Positions 12,563 through 26,303 of a DNA stretch of 64,000 nt are shown here, piece after piece. The notes under the pieces were generated by a model. That model was not told the DNA's origin. It saw only the letters and a list, made by a program, of their open reading frames with translations, and did not search any database. The stretch is from Bigelowiella natans CCMP2755 (lineage: Eukaryota > Cercozoa > Chlorarachniophyceae). Each line of letters begins with the position of its first letter. The stretch's first letter is position 1. The translations under genes were made by a program, and so were the position numbers. The stretch lies in NCBI GenBank assembly GCA_000320545.1, contig ADNK01001131.1:52501-116500 (forward strand), in the 5' to 3' direction.

Positions 12563-13186
12563 CTGGGCAGCGTTTGAGGGGGGGGGGGGTGCGGGGCGGA
12601 GGGGGGAGTCACGTTTTCATGGTTGTGTTGGAGTTTTGATACCTGCAGATACCCTTCCTTCCATCAAGATACTGTTTACTATCTTTAGTGAGAATACGAT
12701 AAAATATCCTAATTATTTTGAAAAATGAAGAAATTATCTAAAACATATATAACAACAATAAATGCCAGTCGCCACTAGATTAACGAACATAGGATGTTTA
12801 CGTTATAAAACAATGACAAAAACATCTTGAACAAGAATATTGGAAGTTTACTGCATGAAACAATGACTACAACAACACAGCCACACCTTCTGTTTTGACG
12901 CCCAATTATGTAAGACTCAAATTTGGGGGAATGTTGTATGAAAGGTCTAATCCTACCTAGTATTTCATATAACACAATAAATATTTATCTATAATGTCCA
13001 TAAATGGGACCCATTTTCGATTTTCGCTTTGTTCTATAAAACCAATTTGGCCCCTGTCGATGCTCGCTTAGAGTTCCTACAGCTCATCATAACACGATAA
13101 TGATCGAAGGCCCTTTAGAGGAGGGGCAGGAGATGCTGCGTGAAGATAAGAAGATATACTAGATTCATTCGAAGTGCTGTACTTCA
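12563..13186. promoter_or_regulatory. Divergent intergenic region (PPR / VPS34)
   Basis: This is a 624-bp gap between two divergent start codons. It contains a G-tract near 12580-12610 and an AT-rich middle, and it lacks the CTAG/GCATGC words of 3' flanks. No specific promoter motif is evident. Confidence 0.45.
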
Positions 13187-15039
13187 ATGAACCCTGGACG
13201 CCGTTTTGCTTCTCCTGGAGGGGCAACAAAAGACATCTTCAAGGACCAGAAAGTTACCGAACGTCCGCTTCCTTCCTCCTCGTCTTCTCGATCACATGAT
13301 ACCAACACTTTTACGAGAAAGTCAAGCTCCAAACGGACAGGGATGTTGTCTGAGGCTTTGACAACTACAACTACAACTACTACTGCTACTACTACAACTA
13401 TTGCTACTGCTCTAACTACTGGGAATAGTGACAACACAACTACTACTCCAACTGCCACTCCCGATGATGATGACTCAAGTCGCAACTATCATTCACCTTG
13501 TTTGAAAGTCTCATACCTGAGGAGTTCAGATATCCATATACCCATTCAAGTAAGAGTTCTCAGAGTTGGAGGTTTAACAAACCTTAGAAAAATTGGACTC
13601 GATAATGTGGATGGCGGTTTATGTCTCAGCGTCGAGGTAAGCAGGAATGAAATTGCAGACAACTTGGTGTAGTACTTTTTAGAAAACCGTGAAGAAGATT
13701 CTACTTTCAATCGAATCTGTGAATTTGACATCATCAATTCATCGAGTCTTTATTATACCGTTAATATCGTTATTATTGATATTCTTGTTACAATTATCCC
13801 AAGGCGTCTCTGGTGACACAAGGTGAATCCATCGCTCTCACGAACAGGTAGTATTAATGTGATCTCTATCTAACCCATCTACTAATAGTATGGCGAATTG
13901 AAAATAATTCACTTCTTAAGCCTATTATCATGTAAATAGTACGCCTATTCGGAGCACAAAGTTTGATACTGTAAGCTACGGAAACTGGTTGTCGTTTGAA
14001 ACAAAAGTGTCTTCCCTTGCCCCTTCCTCAAAGGTGATATTTAGATCGGATAGGTCAATTGTGCATCGACACTATGAAATGATCGACCTCCTTATGCTAA
14101 CACGTTATTGTATTAACCATGTTTACAACCACCATACTATTTTCATCAGGTTGTATTTGTGCTTCGTGATCGGATGAGACAAAACGGCGAATTAGGTTAT
14201 TGATTATTCTACTTTTTTATCTTTCTGAGAAATAATAACCATAATATTATTGATGACAATCATAGAAATCAGGATGATGATATTGATTATGGTGATATTT
14301 CTTTTCCTCAATGAATATCCGTATCCATTATGTGCACACTGTTTTTTTAGGCCGCGCAACTCTAGACTTTTTTGATGAGAAGGTATCAAAAGCCTGTTAC
14401 ATTTTTAATCCTTTTTTTAATTGTTGTTATGATTATATTTAACTTAATCTTTGATTGTGAACTTGACTTAGGGCATTCTTCTACAAGGCTCTTGTGTGCG
14501 CTTTTTCAAGAGGGGAGAGACTGATGGGGATGAAACCAATACCAGTGGTGGTTTTGATATAAATAACGCTGAAATTCCCCCTCTCGTTCAGCTAGAACAA
14601 AACGTGCGAAGGTATTAATGAAACCAATATTACAAAGATATTATTATTATTTCATTCCTAATATCCGCTAGCTCCTTGACTGTCTGTTGATATACTACAT
14701 CCATACTAACCCTGCTATACAGAGGTATAAGTTACTGTTGCATACGGATGGTGATAATGATGCTGAAATAAGCTAGGAATGATATGTTGTAGAGAGGGAG
14801 AATGGTAACAAGTATTATATATCTACTCATGGATCACCCGTAAACAGATACCGCCATGGGTTGGCACCTATTGGACGGCAAGCAACCTTCTTCGTTGCAG
14901 CATCGTCAGAAAGCGGGAGCAATAGCGACAACATCAGTAGCTCTAATAATAAAATCTCGACCGTTCCATGGTTGACCCGAATGACGAGGAACAGAGCCCA
15001 GTATTGTAACACAACACAAACACAAACACACACACACAA

Positions 15040-15084
<45 letters not shown>

Positions 15085-15998
15085 AAGAGTTGATTATGTC
15101 ACCTATTGATTGAAATCTTGAAATACCAATGGATTCAGAAATCTATATGATACTGAGGCAAAACTCCGCGAATCACCGAGACCCTATCCTTCGCAAACCG
15201 TGTTGTATTTACACGTTGAGCTTCCCTCTTATAGGTACTGCTTTAGTATCATGATGATGATGCCATATGGTGATGATGATTTGCTAAGTGTTGAAGGAGG
15301 CGAGAGCCATTGTGTTGGTAGCAAAATAACCCCCTTCCTTATATTTGTATGTAAGATAAAGACGTTTGTGATAAAGACGACGCTACTTTAATGGCGTTTA
15401 TTATTATGTTAATTAACTCTCCGATCATGGAGTAGTGACAATACGACACCGCTGAAATCCTAGCTAATTTTTATGATATTTAGGAACACGTTTTTATCTA
15501 AAATATAGTAGTAGTATACTAGCGTGTAATAATACTAGCATTGGAGTAGGATTTGAAACATTTATACATTTATGGCTCGTGTTTCTAATTACATCTAGTC
15601 TTCCCGTATTATTCCACGAGAAAGAGCAGATAGTCATGTCAGAAGGAGGAGTAAGTGGGGGAGGAGGAGGAGGAGCAGGAGGAGCGATAAGCACTAATAG
15701 TGCCAGAATGGGTAGCATCCTCCCACTCCGACCAGCAGCTGAGGAGAAAAAACAACGTAGTAGTAGGAGGAGGAAGAGCATGGAAGCTGGACGTGAGTTG
15801 CTACAACCAGCTCTGGAACGCATGGTTGTTGGAAGAGGGGGTAATGCCAATGAAGGAGGAGGAGGAGGAGGAGGAGGAGGAGAAGGAAGGAAGAATGATC
15901 GTAGTAGTAGTGGTGGTGGAGATAACAAGAATTCTCGGTCATCAGAACCACACGGCAGCAGAATGAGAAAGGTAACTGCCGTGAACAGTATCATACTG

Positions 15999-16031
<33 letters not shown>

Positions 16032-16721
16032 TTACTACTATCACTTTACCACTACTTTAAGAGATTAAGTTTTAAATATTCACTGTCTTCGCCAGTTCTT
16101 GTATAGAAGAGAGGTATTCAAATCATACAAAGTTGTATTCTCTTTGATTTGCGGCTATTACTTAGGAAAATCGCCTCCTCTTCATCAATGGCAACAATGA
16201 CAATAGCAATAAGAGGAGGGGTCTGAGCCATTACTTCGATGCTAAAATCAACTGGATTGCAGACCCCGATATAGACGATGAGAATGTGGGTGGAGGACTA
16301 GCATCATCTTCAATATGGACGGAGAGAGGAAAGCATGATACTATTACTACAACAACAACAACTACTTCTACTTCCTCTTCTACTGCTACCACTAATCTGA
16401 CAGGATCCCCACCCTTGGGTTCCACGCTCCTCGCACCACTAAGAATAGGGAGGTCGCCAGCTGGTGGAGAGAGAGGGGGGGACCGAACGAGGACAGGGAG
16501 GCAGCAGCAACAACAGCATCTACAACATCACCACCACCAACAGCAGCAGAAGCAAGATAATCGCAGTTACACAGAGCATGGAGCGAGGATAGGAGGAGTG
16601 CTAACGGGTATGCCAGTTATTGTAAAGGCCTACAAGAAGCGAATGTGGAAGGAATTTCGAGGAAGAAGAGGAGGAGGAGGAGGAAGCATAGGAGGTGGTA
16701 CTTGGAGAGTAGTAGTAAGTG

Positions 16722-16754
<33 letters not shown>

Positions 16755-18029
16755 ACAATGTACCAGTACGACGATATATTGCGACAAAAATATCTACAAA
16801 TAGTAGTAGTAGTATCACTACATAAGGCGATATACAGAGGAGAGAAGATAAGAAGGGGGAAAAGGAAATTAAAAACACATCCATCACAATTATTTGATTT
16901 TTATCTGCTGTCTTCTTCTTCCTTGTACTACTACTACTACTACCACTACTACTACTTCAGGGGGATTGCATGAGATGCCGAAACAGCAAGATCGAACGAA
17001 GCTCACACAAATTCTCAGGGTAAAAGAGATATGTATAGGAACAGTGTTATTGGAGGAGGGTGAGGATAATGATGATGATGATAATATCAACGGTGACTTT
17101 CCTGCTCATCGTTGTTTCCTCTTCTCCTACTACCGATCATCATCCTAATTTTATCCCTTCTTCCTTGGACCACATTCATTATCATTACTACTACTAGCAT
17201 CATCACCTTTCAAATAAATTCACATTTAGGTTCCGAGTACAGATGAGCTTTCCAGTGATGAAAAAATTCTATTGTGGAGATATCGCAGGTAATAGTTGGT
17301 GAGGCGGAGAAGAGAAAGGGGGAGCAGGAGGAGGAGGAGGAGGAGGAGAGTTCCTACTATATTTTGTACAGCAGCAAATATTACCGCTGTGCACTTTCGT
17401 AGTAGAAAATTGTTGTTGTAATAAACATTAATATCGGTTAAAAAGCGCTTTTTTCTCTTCACACTCATATATTAGTGATTCTCATCGCTGCTTAGTTTCT
17501 TTCTGATATTACTGGTGTTTCTACTATTTGGTAGGTTTCTTCGTCGGTATGCTAGCGCTTTATGTCCGATCCTCTGCACGGTAGACTGGAGTGATGTGGA
17601 AGACGTCAAAGAGGTGTTGGATGTGATTTCTGTCTTCTTCTTCTTCTTCTTCTTCTTCTTCTTTTTCTTCTTCCAGTTCTTCGTCTTCATCGTGATTTGT
17701 ATTTGCTAATTATGGTGAGGTAGTGTACTTGAACATTAAGTATTCGTGCTTCTCTCTACTAATATATATTTTTCCTAGATGATGATGTAAATAATACCGA
17801 TGTTTTGTTATTACGATCGAGTAGATTGAGTATTTACTCTCTGTGTGGGAGCCGCTTAGTGCGTTAGACGCTCTCGAGTTGCTTTCTGATAAGTTCAAGG
17901 GAGCTCCTCCCATTGTTCGCAGTCATGCTGTCAAAGCTCTAATGCGACAAACAGACGATCAGATCCTCAGATATCTCCTTCCTCTCGTGCAGGTATTAGT
18001 TGTAATACTGATGGGCCTTGAAGCATGTT

Positions 18030-18074
<45 letters not shown>

Positions 18075-18890
18075 CATATTCTTAATTTGTTAATTGTTGA
18101 ATTGTTCCTGCTTTGTCGACCAGCAATCATAAATATCCTAAAGTTATTAATATCCCTGCTATTACTGATTATGATGATAATGATGATCACGTGGTTGATT
18201 AGTCTTTGAAGTATGATGGTGATGATGGCGATATGGTATGCGCTCCTGGATCTCTGGCACAATTTCTGATCAAACGAGCAATAGAAAATTTCGAAATAGC
18301 TTCCAACCTCTATTGGTTTCTTAAGGTAGCTCTGCTGTTCCTTTGTGCGAATACTTACACACATGACCACTTTGTTGTTGTTGTTGTTGATGATAATGAT
18401 GATGATGATGACGATGGTGAAGATGATTTCATAATACTACCACCACAGGTTGAGAGCAAAGGTGATGCTACAGCTGCTGCTGCTACTACTGCTACTGCTG
18501 GTGCTAGGAATGGTGGTGGTGGCGGTGATGAGAATGTTGACGAAGATGATTCTTCGACCTCAAAGGAGGAGCAGAAGAAAACGAACAACGATAAAAACGT
18601 TTACAAAAAGATATGGATAAAGTTCAACAATCGACTGAGCGCCAAGTGGAAGGAGGCACTGACATTGCAAGAGAGCTTGCTACAAGACCTCGCTAACCTT
18701 AGAAATGTAATGAGTAGCAGTAGTAGTAGTAGTAGTAGTAGTAGTTGTTGTTGTTGTAAATACCTGCTACAGACCTCGCTAATCTCAGAAACAGTAGCAA
18801 TACATATAAAAGAGAGACTTAATAATACATACATACATACAAGTGGGCGACTAATTTCGAAAATGACGAATTGTAAACTACTACAACACT

Positions 18891-18932
<42 letters not shown>

Positions 18933-19214
18933 TGCATGCATGCACACGCATGCATGCACACGTATTTACTTTTTTGTTCGTTCTTCCTGAACATGCAGTA
19001 TTGTATGCTACCATAGATTACATATCATCGGCCTTTGCAGCCGTATCGATACGCAAGACAACACAACATGATATGACATGAAGCCGTTTGTTATCGTTTC
19101 TCAATCTGAGTTCTCTTTTATTGTAGTTGGTTTCTGCTAACCAAAGAAGCAGTAGTGCCAATGTACCATTGTCATGGAATAATCAATCATAAATACTACC
19201 GTTTCAGTTATCTC

Positions 19215-19268
<54 letters not shown>

Positions 19269-19891
19269 ATCAGGAAGCGAAAAAGGTTGGAGGGAAAACG
19301 GAGGACTGGATTACATGTCTTCGAGAACAACTTCTGAAGGTATACAAATGGTAATTAAGTTATCAGGGGATTAATTTGTGTTGTGATCGTTAGCGTTAAT
19401 TAATCGATGTGTAGTGTGAATAGCAAGGGATAACCCTATGATGATTACACTAAGTTTTTGTCATCATGATAGCATTCATAATAACGTATATTTAAAATAA
19501 CAGGAACCTGAAGGTTCATTTTCGCATTTGAACGATTTTCAAACGGGTGTTCGGTGTCCTCTGCAGCCTTCCGAAAAGTTGCTCGTCGGTGTAATACCGT
19601 CCAAAACGACAATGTTCAAGAGTGCGATGGCGCCTCTTCTCGTTACTTTCAAGACTTTACCGGCAGGTGTATTGTCATCAGCAGCAGAAGGGGAGGAGGA
19701 GGAGGAGGAGGAGGAGGAAGGAAAAGACGCTTCTGTAGCACTACTATCACCAAGTGAAGGAAGCAGCCACGAAACGAAGAAGCGCGACAAGAAGAAGAAG
19801 AAGAAGAAGAAGAAGAAGAAGGAGGAGGTAGTATAGGATATATCATCATCCCTTTAGCTCATCCATCCTTTCCCTCTATGTAGGGAGTAAA

Positions 19892-19931
<40 letters not shown>

Positions 19932-20069
19932 CATCCTTTCAGCTCATCCACCCTTTCCCTTTCTTCTCGTCCCCAAGTAACTTTCTTTTTCTTCCTTTCC
20001 TTCTTCTTCTTCTCCTTCTTCTTCTTCTTCTTCTTCTTCTTCTTCTTCTTCTCGCTCTGTCCGACACGT

Positions 20070-20115
<46 letters not shown>

Positions 20116-20135
20116 ATGATATAATTTTTTAAAAA

Positions 20136-20172
<37 letters not shown>

Positions 20173-21791
20173 GTTCGCATACATTGACTCAATAGGTATT
20201 GTTATCCTGTGGTGAAAAACGTTGGATTTTTAAATCCGGTGATGACTTACGGCAAGATCAGCTCGTAATGTGAGTCATGGAGAACTACTACTACTACTAC
20301 TACAACGAATTCCTAATTGTTAATGTAAACACACTACTAAGTAACACCAAATGTCACTGTCATCTAATACAGGTGTCTGATCGGTGTGATGGATGAGTTG
20401 TTCAAAATGCTCAACCTTGATTTAAGACTTACGCCGTATAAAGTTCTAGCTACAAGCACGTACTACTATCATTTGTATAACAATATATATACACATCAGT
20501 GGAAGCAGCATCATTTTGATAAATGTTTCCTTGTATCTCTTCTTTTCCAATCAATAACATTCTTCTCCACCTCTCCCTCCTCCTTTGTAACTCTTTGAAA
20601 TACTAGTACGATGTTGCTACACAAGAACTACTGCTGCCCAGAATTACAAAGATGCAACAACAACTCTTAATTAATATATTCTCTTCTCCTCCTCTTCTTC
20701 CTATTCTTCCTCTTCTTACTTCTCACAGAGATCAGGGATTGGTAGAGTTTGTCGAAAGCTCAACGACTCTCAGCAAAATTAGAATGGTACAAAGGACAAA
20801 GGGATAGGGAGGGGGGGGGGGAGGAGGATAGGCTTTATCTGCTTGCTGTGATTAAATGAAGAGAAGTGTATGAGAGGACTACCAGTGCTACGAAAAGAAA
20901 AAGAAGAGAAAGAAGTCACGCCGAATACGTAGGCTAGTATGAGGCAGAGACATGTAACGCTGCTGTATTTTTGTTTCGGAAGAAATGAGAGAGAGGAAGA
21001 GAAGGGGGATAGAGGGGGGTCAAGGGAGAAGTAATATCATATAATTGATAGATGGTTTGATTATATCTTCTTCTTCTTCTTCTTCCAGTAGCCATCATCA
21101 AATAGAATAATGGGGCAGCATTCTGTATTATCCTTCATTTCTTTCTCAAAAGACGATTACATCATTAACAAACAGGAAAAGAAATCATCAAGTAATCCTA
21201 CCAACGATTCTCAGCAGCAGCCGCCGCAGCAGCTTCATCCTCCTCCTCCTGTTCTTCAGAACATCTCTTCATCTTCTTTCTCTTCTGCTCCACTGGCATC
21301 ACCAGCAACACATTTAAAGACTAACTCATCATCAGTAGCAGCCGCACCACCACCACCACAAGCAGTGTCTATCATCAAAGAAGAAAAAAGGAGTGATAGC
21401 ATCACCAAACCCTCCTCTGGAAATGTTTTAGTAGCACCAGAACTAGCACCAGGAAGAGGAGGAGAAGGAGAAGGTCGTTATCAGTCGTTACTTTGCAGTG
21501 ATGATAGGACAGCAATAGCTGGAATTGAGAAGAAAAGGAATAATAATAATATTAAGACAGCAGCTATTGGTGGTCTTCCTGCTGAAGGAATAGCAGGGTG
21601 GCGAATACAAAGCAGTAACAACAGCAACAGCACCAGCACAAAAATTGGAAACGACGACGACGACGACGACGACGACGATGGAACCCCTGATCATAAAAGT
21701 AGAAGTAGCAAGTCAAATACAGTAAATGATGATGGTGGTGGTAATGATAGTAGTACCCGTGGTATAGCAGTTTTAACAGCTGCTGCTACTA

Positions 21792-21832
<41 letters not shown>

Positions 21833-23856
21833 ACCACTGCTGCACCTTCGACTTTTATCTCGCGACAACAACGAGGAGGGGAAAAGGCTAACGACGGCGA
21901 CGACGACGACGATGATGACAACGACAACAAAAGGGACGACTACCACATCAATAAGAGCCTTAGTGGTAACAAGGAGGAAGGACTTTTAGCGTTTCTGAAA
22001 AAACACAATAAGGTATTACTATTTCTACTACTGCTGCTAGTGCTGCTGCTACCACTACTAGTAGGGTTATAGATGAGAAAAGGTGTTAAATAATTACAAC
22101 AACAATGACAATGCTTTCTGCTTATGACGACGATGATGACGACCACGACCATGCTCTCCTACTCTCTTCATTCATTCCTAAATCAGGAGGGCGCCCCACT
22201 AACACGCGCAAAAGAAAACCTCGTCCGAAGTTGTGCGGTAGTAAATATTGAGGATGGATCACTTTCTTTGATGATAATGATATTATCTGTCAAGTTTCAT
22301 TTTTTAATACTACTCATTTTTTGCATGATTATGACCGTCATCATTATCATCACCATTAAACCATATTGTTTTCTCTTGTTGTTTTGTGCTCCTCCTCCAC
22401 CTCAAGGGTTATTGCATCATCACCTATGTGCTCGGCGTGGGGTATGACGACAACGAAATGGAGGAGAGATCCTCATAATACTGCCTGTGTTGCTGCTGCT
22501 GCTATGTTTGCCAGTCAACATCGATTTACTTATGAGTGAAGCACCACATTAATATCATCATCATCATCATCATTATTATCATCATCATTATCATCACTCC
22601 TTCAGGGACCGCCATTTGGACAACATATTGATAACAAGAACAGGCCGCATATTCCATATCGATTTTGGATACGTTTTCGGGGTATAAATGAATGAATAGT
22701 GTGCGTTGTTTTTATGTAGCACAAAAGGCTGCTGAACTATCGATATTGCATCATATCTTTAAAATGTCAAGCGGCCTCACTAATGCAAATGTTATACCTT
22801 AATTCCTTTCTTCTCCTCTTTACAATGATGGTGATGGATATATCCTAGATTGTTTATTGCATCGTTATATAATGTATCTCAAACACTTCCTCCTCCTCCT
22901 CCTCCTCCTCCTCCTCCTCCTCTCCTTCCTAAATATTAATCAGAATGATCCAAAACCCTTTGCTCCTCCTGTGAGACTTGTTAGTGAAATGTTCGAGGTA
23001 ATAGTAATTAATAGTACACTACATAGAGGAGCCAACAACCAAAATAGTAAGTAGTCCAATAGAAAAATCAGCATCACCAAAGAATTTGTAGTCCTAATAG
23101 TAGTTGTTGTTGTAGAGTTATATAAGTTTGGATGTTTACATACAATTAGGCGATGGCAGCAGCGAGACAGCATGAAGATTTCTTGAAATACTGCTGTTGG
23201 GTACGTATGATGAGGATGATGATGATGATGATGATGATAATGGTGTAAACTGTGTGGTAGTTTGTGAGCTTGCCTTACTACTTAGCAAGAGTATACGAAT
23301 ATGCTACTGATTTTTGAGAGATAAAGTTAATATGACATGCGCTCCATTCAAGTATATCCCATATTGCATTTGGCGTGATAATGATAATGATTCTGCTGTG
23401 GGCGTACCTACCGCTGCTCTCTATCTTTCATACACGTCTACTACTACTACTACTACTACTACTACACCTAATGCCCCTACTTCCACAAAAACTGCGATTG
23501 CTTCCGTTATCATTCGTCGATAGGCATTCAATCGGTTGCGGTCTCAAGCTCGAAGGATTCTAAATCTAGTGTCCATCATGAAGGTATTATATAGATCAAA
23601 TATGATTGACCCCTTCATCATTAGTTCTACTTGATATAAACTGTTATTCTTATTTCCTTTGCTGCTGCTCCTCCTCCCCCCTCTACTTACTTACTTTCTT
23701 ACTTCCAAAATGCCATGAACTGAATACAGGATTTGCTTCCTGGGGATACCAATAGCCATCTCACTTATGTATGATTAAAACCATCATAACACATATCAAA
23801 AACAGTATTCTATATTGGTACGATGTGCTGAAGAGGAGGGATTGAAGATGATTGCG

Positions 23857-23897
<41 letters not shown>

Positions 23898-24247
23898 TAT
23901 TATGTTTATCTGATCTCCCATACCGTGATGATAGTAGCAGCCAGCAGCTATGCGTAATACTCATACAGTTTGGTATTCACACCTAACCCATTTTTTATTG
24001 AAAATGATCGCTGAAGGCGTTATCATCATCACTTCAAACAATGGTAGGTGCACAAAAAATTAGATTTAAGTTCTAGCGATGCTAAGGCTGAGAAGGAACT
24101 TATAAATCAGATTAAGGTATAAGTATTTCCACCATTGTTGACACTTTGACTTTGATAATAATCATGTATTTTCATTAGGCAAGCACAAACCATTTTTTCG
24201 CCGAGTTCTTTGAGTATTTCCATGCGGTTGCGGTAGCGAATAGGTGA
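13187..24247 (+). CDS. VPS34: Class III phosphatidylinositol 3-kinase (VPS34)
   Basis: VPS34 makes PI3P for autophagy and endosome traffic. About 32 exons give about 1,600 residues, against roughly 890 in animals. C2 domain: exons 13187-13636, 13804-13847, 13940-14033 ([17 protein letters not shown]), 14150-14195, 14351-14382 and 14472-14611; then 14848-15000 (VPWLTRM), 15139-15234, 15599-15971 and 16166-about 16714. Helical domain: about 16961-17019, 17230-17288, 17535-17613, 17825-17992, 18203-18325 ([10 protein letters not shown]) and 18449-18706; then 19127-19162, 19274-19339 and 19504-19827. Kinase: 20196-20269 ([12 protein letters not shown]), 20373-20459 ([11 protein letters not shown]), 20729-20786, 21092-22012, 22187-22237, 22407-22441 and 22606-22681 ([18 protein letters not shown]), 22944-22997, 23150-23200, 23524-23583, 23730-23768, 24048-24116 and 24179-24247. 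Catalytic and DFG motifs are intact. Large Gly, Ser, Thr, Asp, Ala and Lys runs are inserted. The 16714/16961 join is uncertain. Confidence 0.92.
18032..18072. repeat. (AT)n microsatellite in VPS34 intron
   Basis: A tract of about 20 AT units lies in the intron between the two helical-domain exons ending at 17992 and starting at 18203. Confidence 0.9.
19207..19264. repeat. (CT)n microsatellite forming a polypyrimidine tract
   Basis: Roughly 28 CT units end nine bases before the acceptor AG at 19272-19273. The microsatellite therefore serves as the polypyrimidine tract of this VPS34 intron. Confidence 0.85.
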
Positions 24248-25292
24248 CATTGTGAACCGAGTTTGCTTAATGATCTCGACATTATTCTAGTGAATGAAAT
24301 TCTTTTCCAAGACGGACGGTTGCTTGCTTCTACGCTGATTCATTACTTCGTTTTGGTAATGTATGTTCAGGCGTACAGACAGTGTAAATGTTGCTTGCAT
24401 TTCATGTGTAAGATGTGCAATTTGTTTTGATCAAGCTGAGCGTGCTGTTCACTACATGGTTTGCTTACTAGTGTCCGTCTACATATACCAATTCAAGTGC
24501 TGTGCGCACAACACGCCACATGCGACCCATTGCATTCACACACATGCCTGACATCGTAGCAGAAACAAACAAGTACAACATAAGCGCAATAAGCGCGGCT
24601 TTACATAGCTACATTAGGATTACAACTGAAAACGATTAACTTATTCATTACTAGATTACATCCGTCTCACATGTCAATGCGCTGCGCGCTAGCAGCGTAT
24701 CTAGCTAGCTAGCCCTTAGAACGTGAATATAGATAGCCCTTTATAGGCTATATAGCGTACACAAAAGCACATATGCTACAAAGTACACATGAGATTAGTC
24801 ACATCTAGACATGCATGTGTCCCAGAGAACATGTCTAGATGTCGTGTTCTGAACCCGGGCACAACTACGCTAGATATAGCCCTATATAGGCTATGTAAAT
24901 AGCGGTAGCTCAAGAGATGTGCTATCACTAGATATATGTGATGTTGTAACATTTAGTCCGAACATGGTAGCCTGCGCCTTATAGTAGCTAGAATAGCTGA
25001 CTTGATGCTAACGATATACAGTAGGTATGCGAATGACGCTAGATATGCAACGCGATGTTGTTTCGCCAATTTCCCCGGCTAAGCAGAACAAGCAAGCTAA
25101 AAATCTTATGGTGAGGTCATGGTATGGCTGCAACTCACGTTGTCCTTCGCTTCTTGCTGTGCGAAACGTGTTGTCGAGGTGATGACCGCATACATGTAGC
25201 AAACATTGCGATGAAAGCAGGGCCGGTACGTATAGATGAAGGACTGTGCATAATTTTTGCAGTCAATTGTTGCCTACGGTACATCAAGTCTA
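24248..25292. other. Convergent intergenic block, CTAG/GCATGC-rich
   Basis: This block lies between the stops of VPS34 and SEH1. It carries a half copy of the foldback repeat (24562-24672) and a perfect 13-bp hairpin, ACATCTAGACATG at 24802-24814 against CATGTCTAGATGT at 24831-24843. CTAGCTAGC runs are also present. No gene is supported. Confidence 0.6.
24562..24672 (+). repeat. Foldback repeat, left half with terminal sequence
   Basis: It starts with GAAACAAACAAGTACAAC, matching the outermost sequence at 57663. Then come AGCGC words, TACATAGCTACATTAGGAT, an AT-rich spacer and ATTACATCCGTCTCAC. The order is the same as the left arm of the complete copies. Confidence 0.6.
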
Positions 25293-26303
25293 TCAGTCTA
25301 TGGCTATTCCATCTGTTCCCTTTGCAGTATAGAAATTTTTCCAGTCCTCAAAATCTCTTTTCCATAAACAAACTTTTCCTTCGGCATCACTCGATGCTAG
25401 AATTGACCCAGTCAAGTTCCAGGATACTTTCCAGATTTGTATATTATTTTCTCCTGCTAAATCTTTTTCTGTGTCGACTTCGAAACGCCCAGTACCCCCA
25501 TCGCTTGCCAATTGGTCAGTCTTTGCCTTAAGTTTGTATATTCGCACGGCATCGCTAGCAGTTGCTATGAGATGGTAGGATCTTCCCATGCTCGGAGCCC
25601 ACGCTAACGAGCGGATTGGACGGTTGTGCTTCCCTAATTTGCTTGCTTGTACCCATCGAAATTGTTCTTCATAGTATTCCCATATTGCCTGCTCTTGTCC
25701 ACAGGCCACAACTAGCGAAGGAATTTCCATATAATTTGGATTCCAAGCAATAGCTGTGCACGCCTTCTTACCTGCTGATAATTCTGAAACCTTTACCCAC
25801 TTCGTCAGATCCATAGCATCATCAGCCTCGTAAACATAAACCTTACCATCAGCGCAAGGGATTGCTAGCGTCAATGCTAACGTAGGTTCTGCCCCAGGTT
25901 TAAAAGCAAGGCCTGTCGGCTTGCTGTCCAGCTTAATTCCACGTCGTTCTGCAAACGAAAGGTCCCCACCACTAGTGGTAGTCTCTTCAAATATCCGTAC
26001 AACATTGTCATCGAGTGTCGCTGCGGCAAAAACCTGGCCGAAGTGTGGTGGAGCCCATGACAGCCTCCGGACTCTCCCTTTTACATCAATTTCTACCTCC
26101 TTCTTGAACTGGCTGCTGCCACTCCTCCCAAAGATCTTTATCCGATTATCTTCTGAGCTGACTGCAAAGCGCTGAGAGTAGAAGTCAAAAGCAAGGTCAT
26201 AGATTATTGCCTCAGCCTTTGGATGATCACTGCTTTCGACATTTTGCTTGTCTTCGCTTTGCGTCTTGTCCTTTCCGGACCCCCCATGCTTAGCTTCATA
26301 CAT
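25293..26303 (-). CDS. SEH1: SEH1, WD40 nucleoporin of the Y complex (also GATOR2/SEA)
   Basis: SEH1 completes its beta-propeller with NUP85 in the nuclear pore scaffold and with a SEA/GATOR2 partner at the vacuole or lysosome. This is a single uninterrupted 336-residue ORF, the only multi-domain gene in the window without an intron. The WD order and signature segments match SEH1: IIYDLAFDFYSQRFAVSS, RRLSWAPPHFGQVFAAATLD, CTAIAWNPN, PIRSLAWAPSMGRSYHLIAT, AVRIYKLKAK and IQIWKVSWNLTGSILASS. The family equivalents are HDVSFDFHGRRMAT, RVTWAHPEFGQVLASCS and VWRVSWNITGTVLASS. The protein ends soon after the last blade, without the Ser-rich tail of animal SEH1. Its start, MYEAKHGG, is the first ATG of the frame. 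It is divergent with the AKR-like gene (338 bp) and convergent with VPS34. Confidence 0.93.
   Translation of the reverse strand: MYEAKHGGSGKDKTQSEDKQNVESSDHPKAEAIIYDLAFDFYSQRFAVSSEDNRIKIFGRSGSSQFKKEVEIDVKGRVRRLSWAPPHFGQVFAAATLDDNVVRIFEETTTSGGDLSFAERRGIKLDSKPTGLAFKPGAEPTLALTLAIPCADGKVYVYEADDAMDLTKWVKVSELSAGKKACTAIAWNPNYMEIPSLVVACGQEQAIWEYYEEQFRWVQASKLGKHNRPIRSLAWAPSMGRSYHLIATASDAVRIYKLKAKTDQLASDGGTGRFEVDTEKDLAGENNIQIWKVSWNLTGSILASSDAEGKVCLWKRDFEDWKNFYTAKGTDGIAID

Noticed and set aside
15579-16825. Gly-, Ser- and Thr-rich ORFs as separate small genes
   Set aside because: They are in-phase exons of VPS34 between the C2 and helical domains; acceptors and donors bound them and the phases chain.
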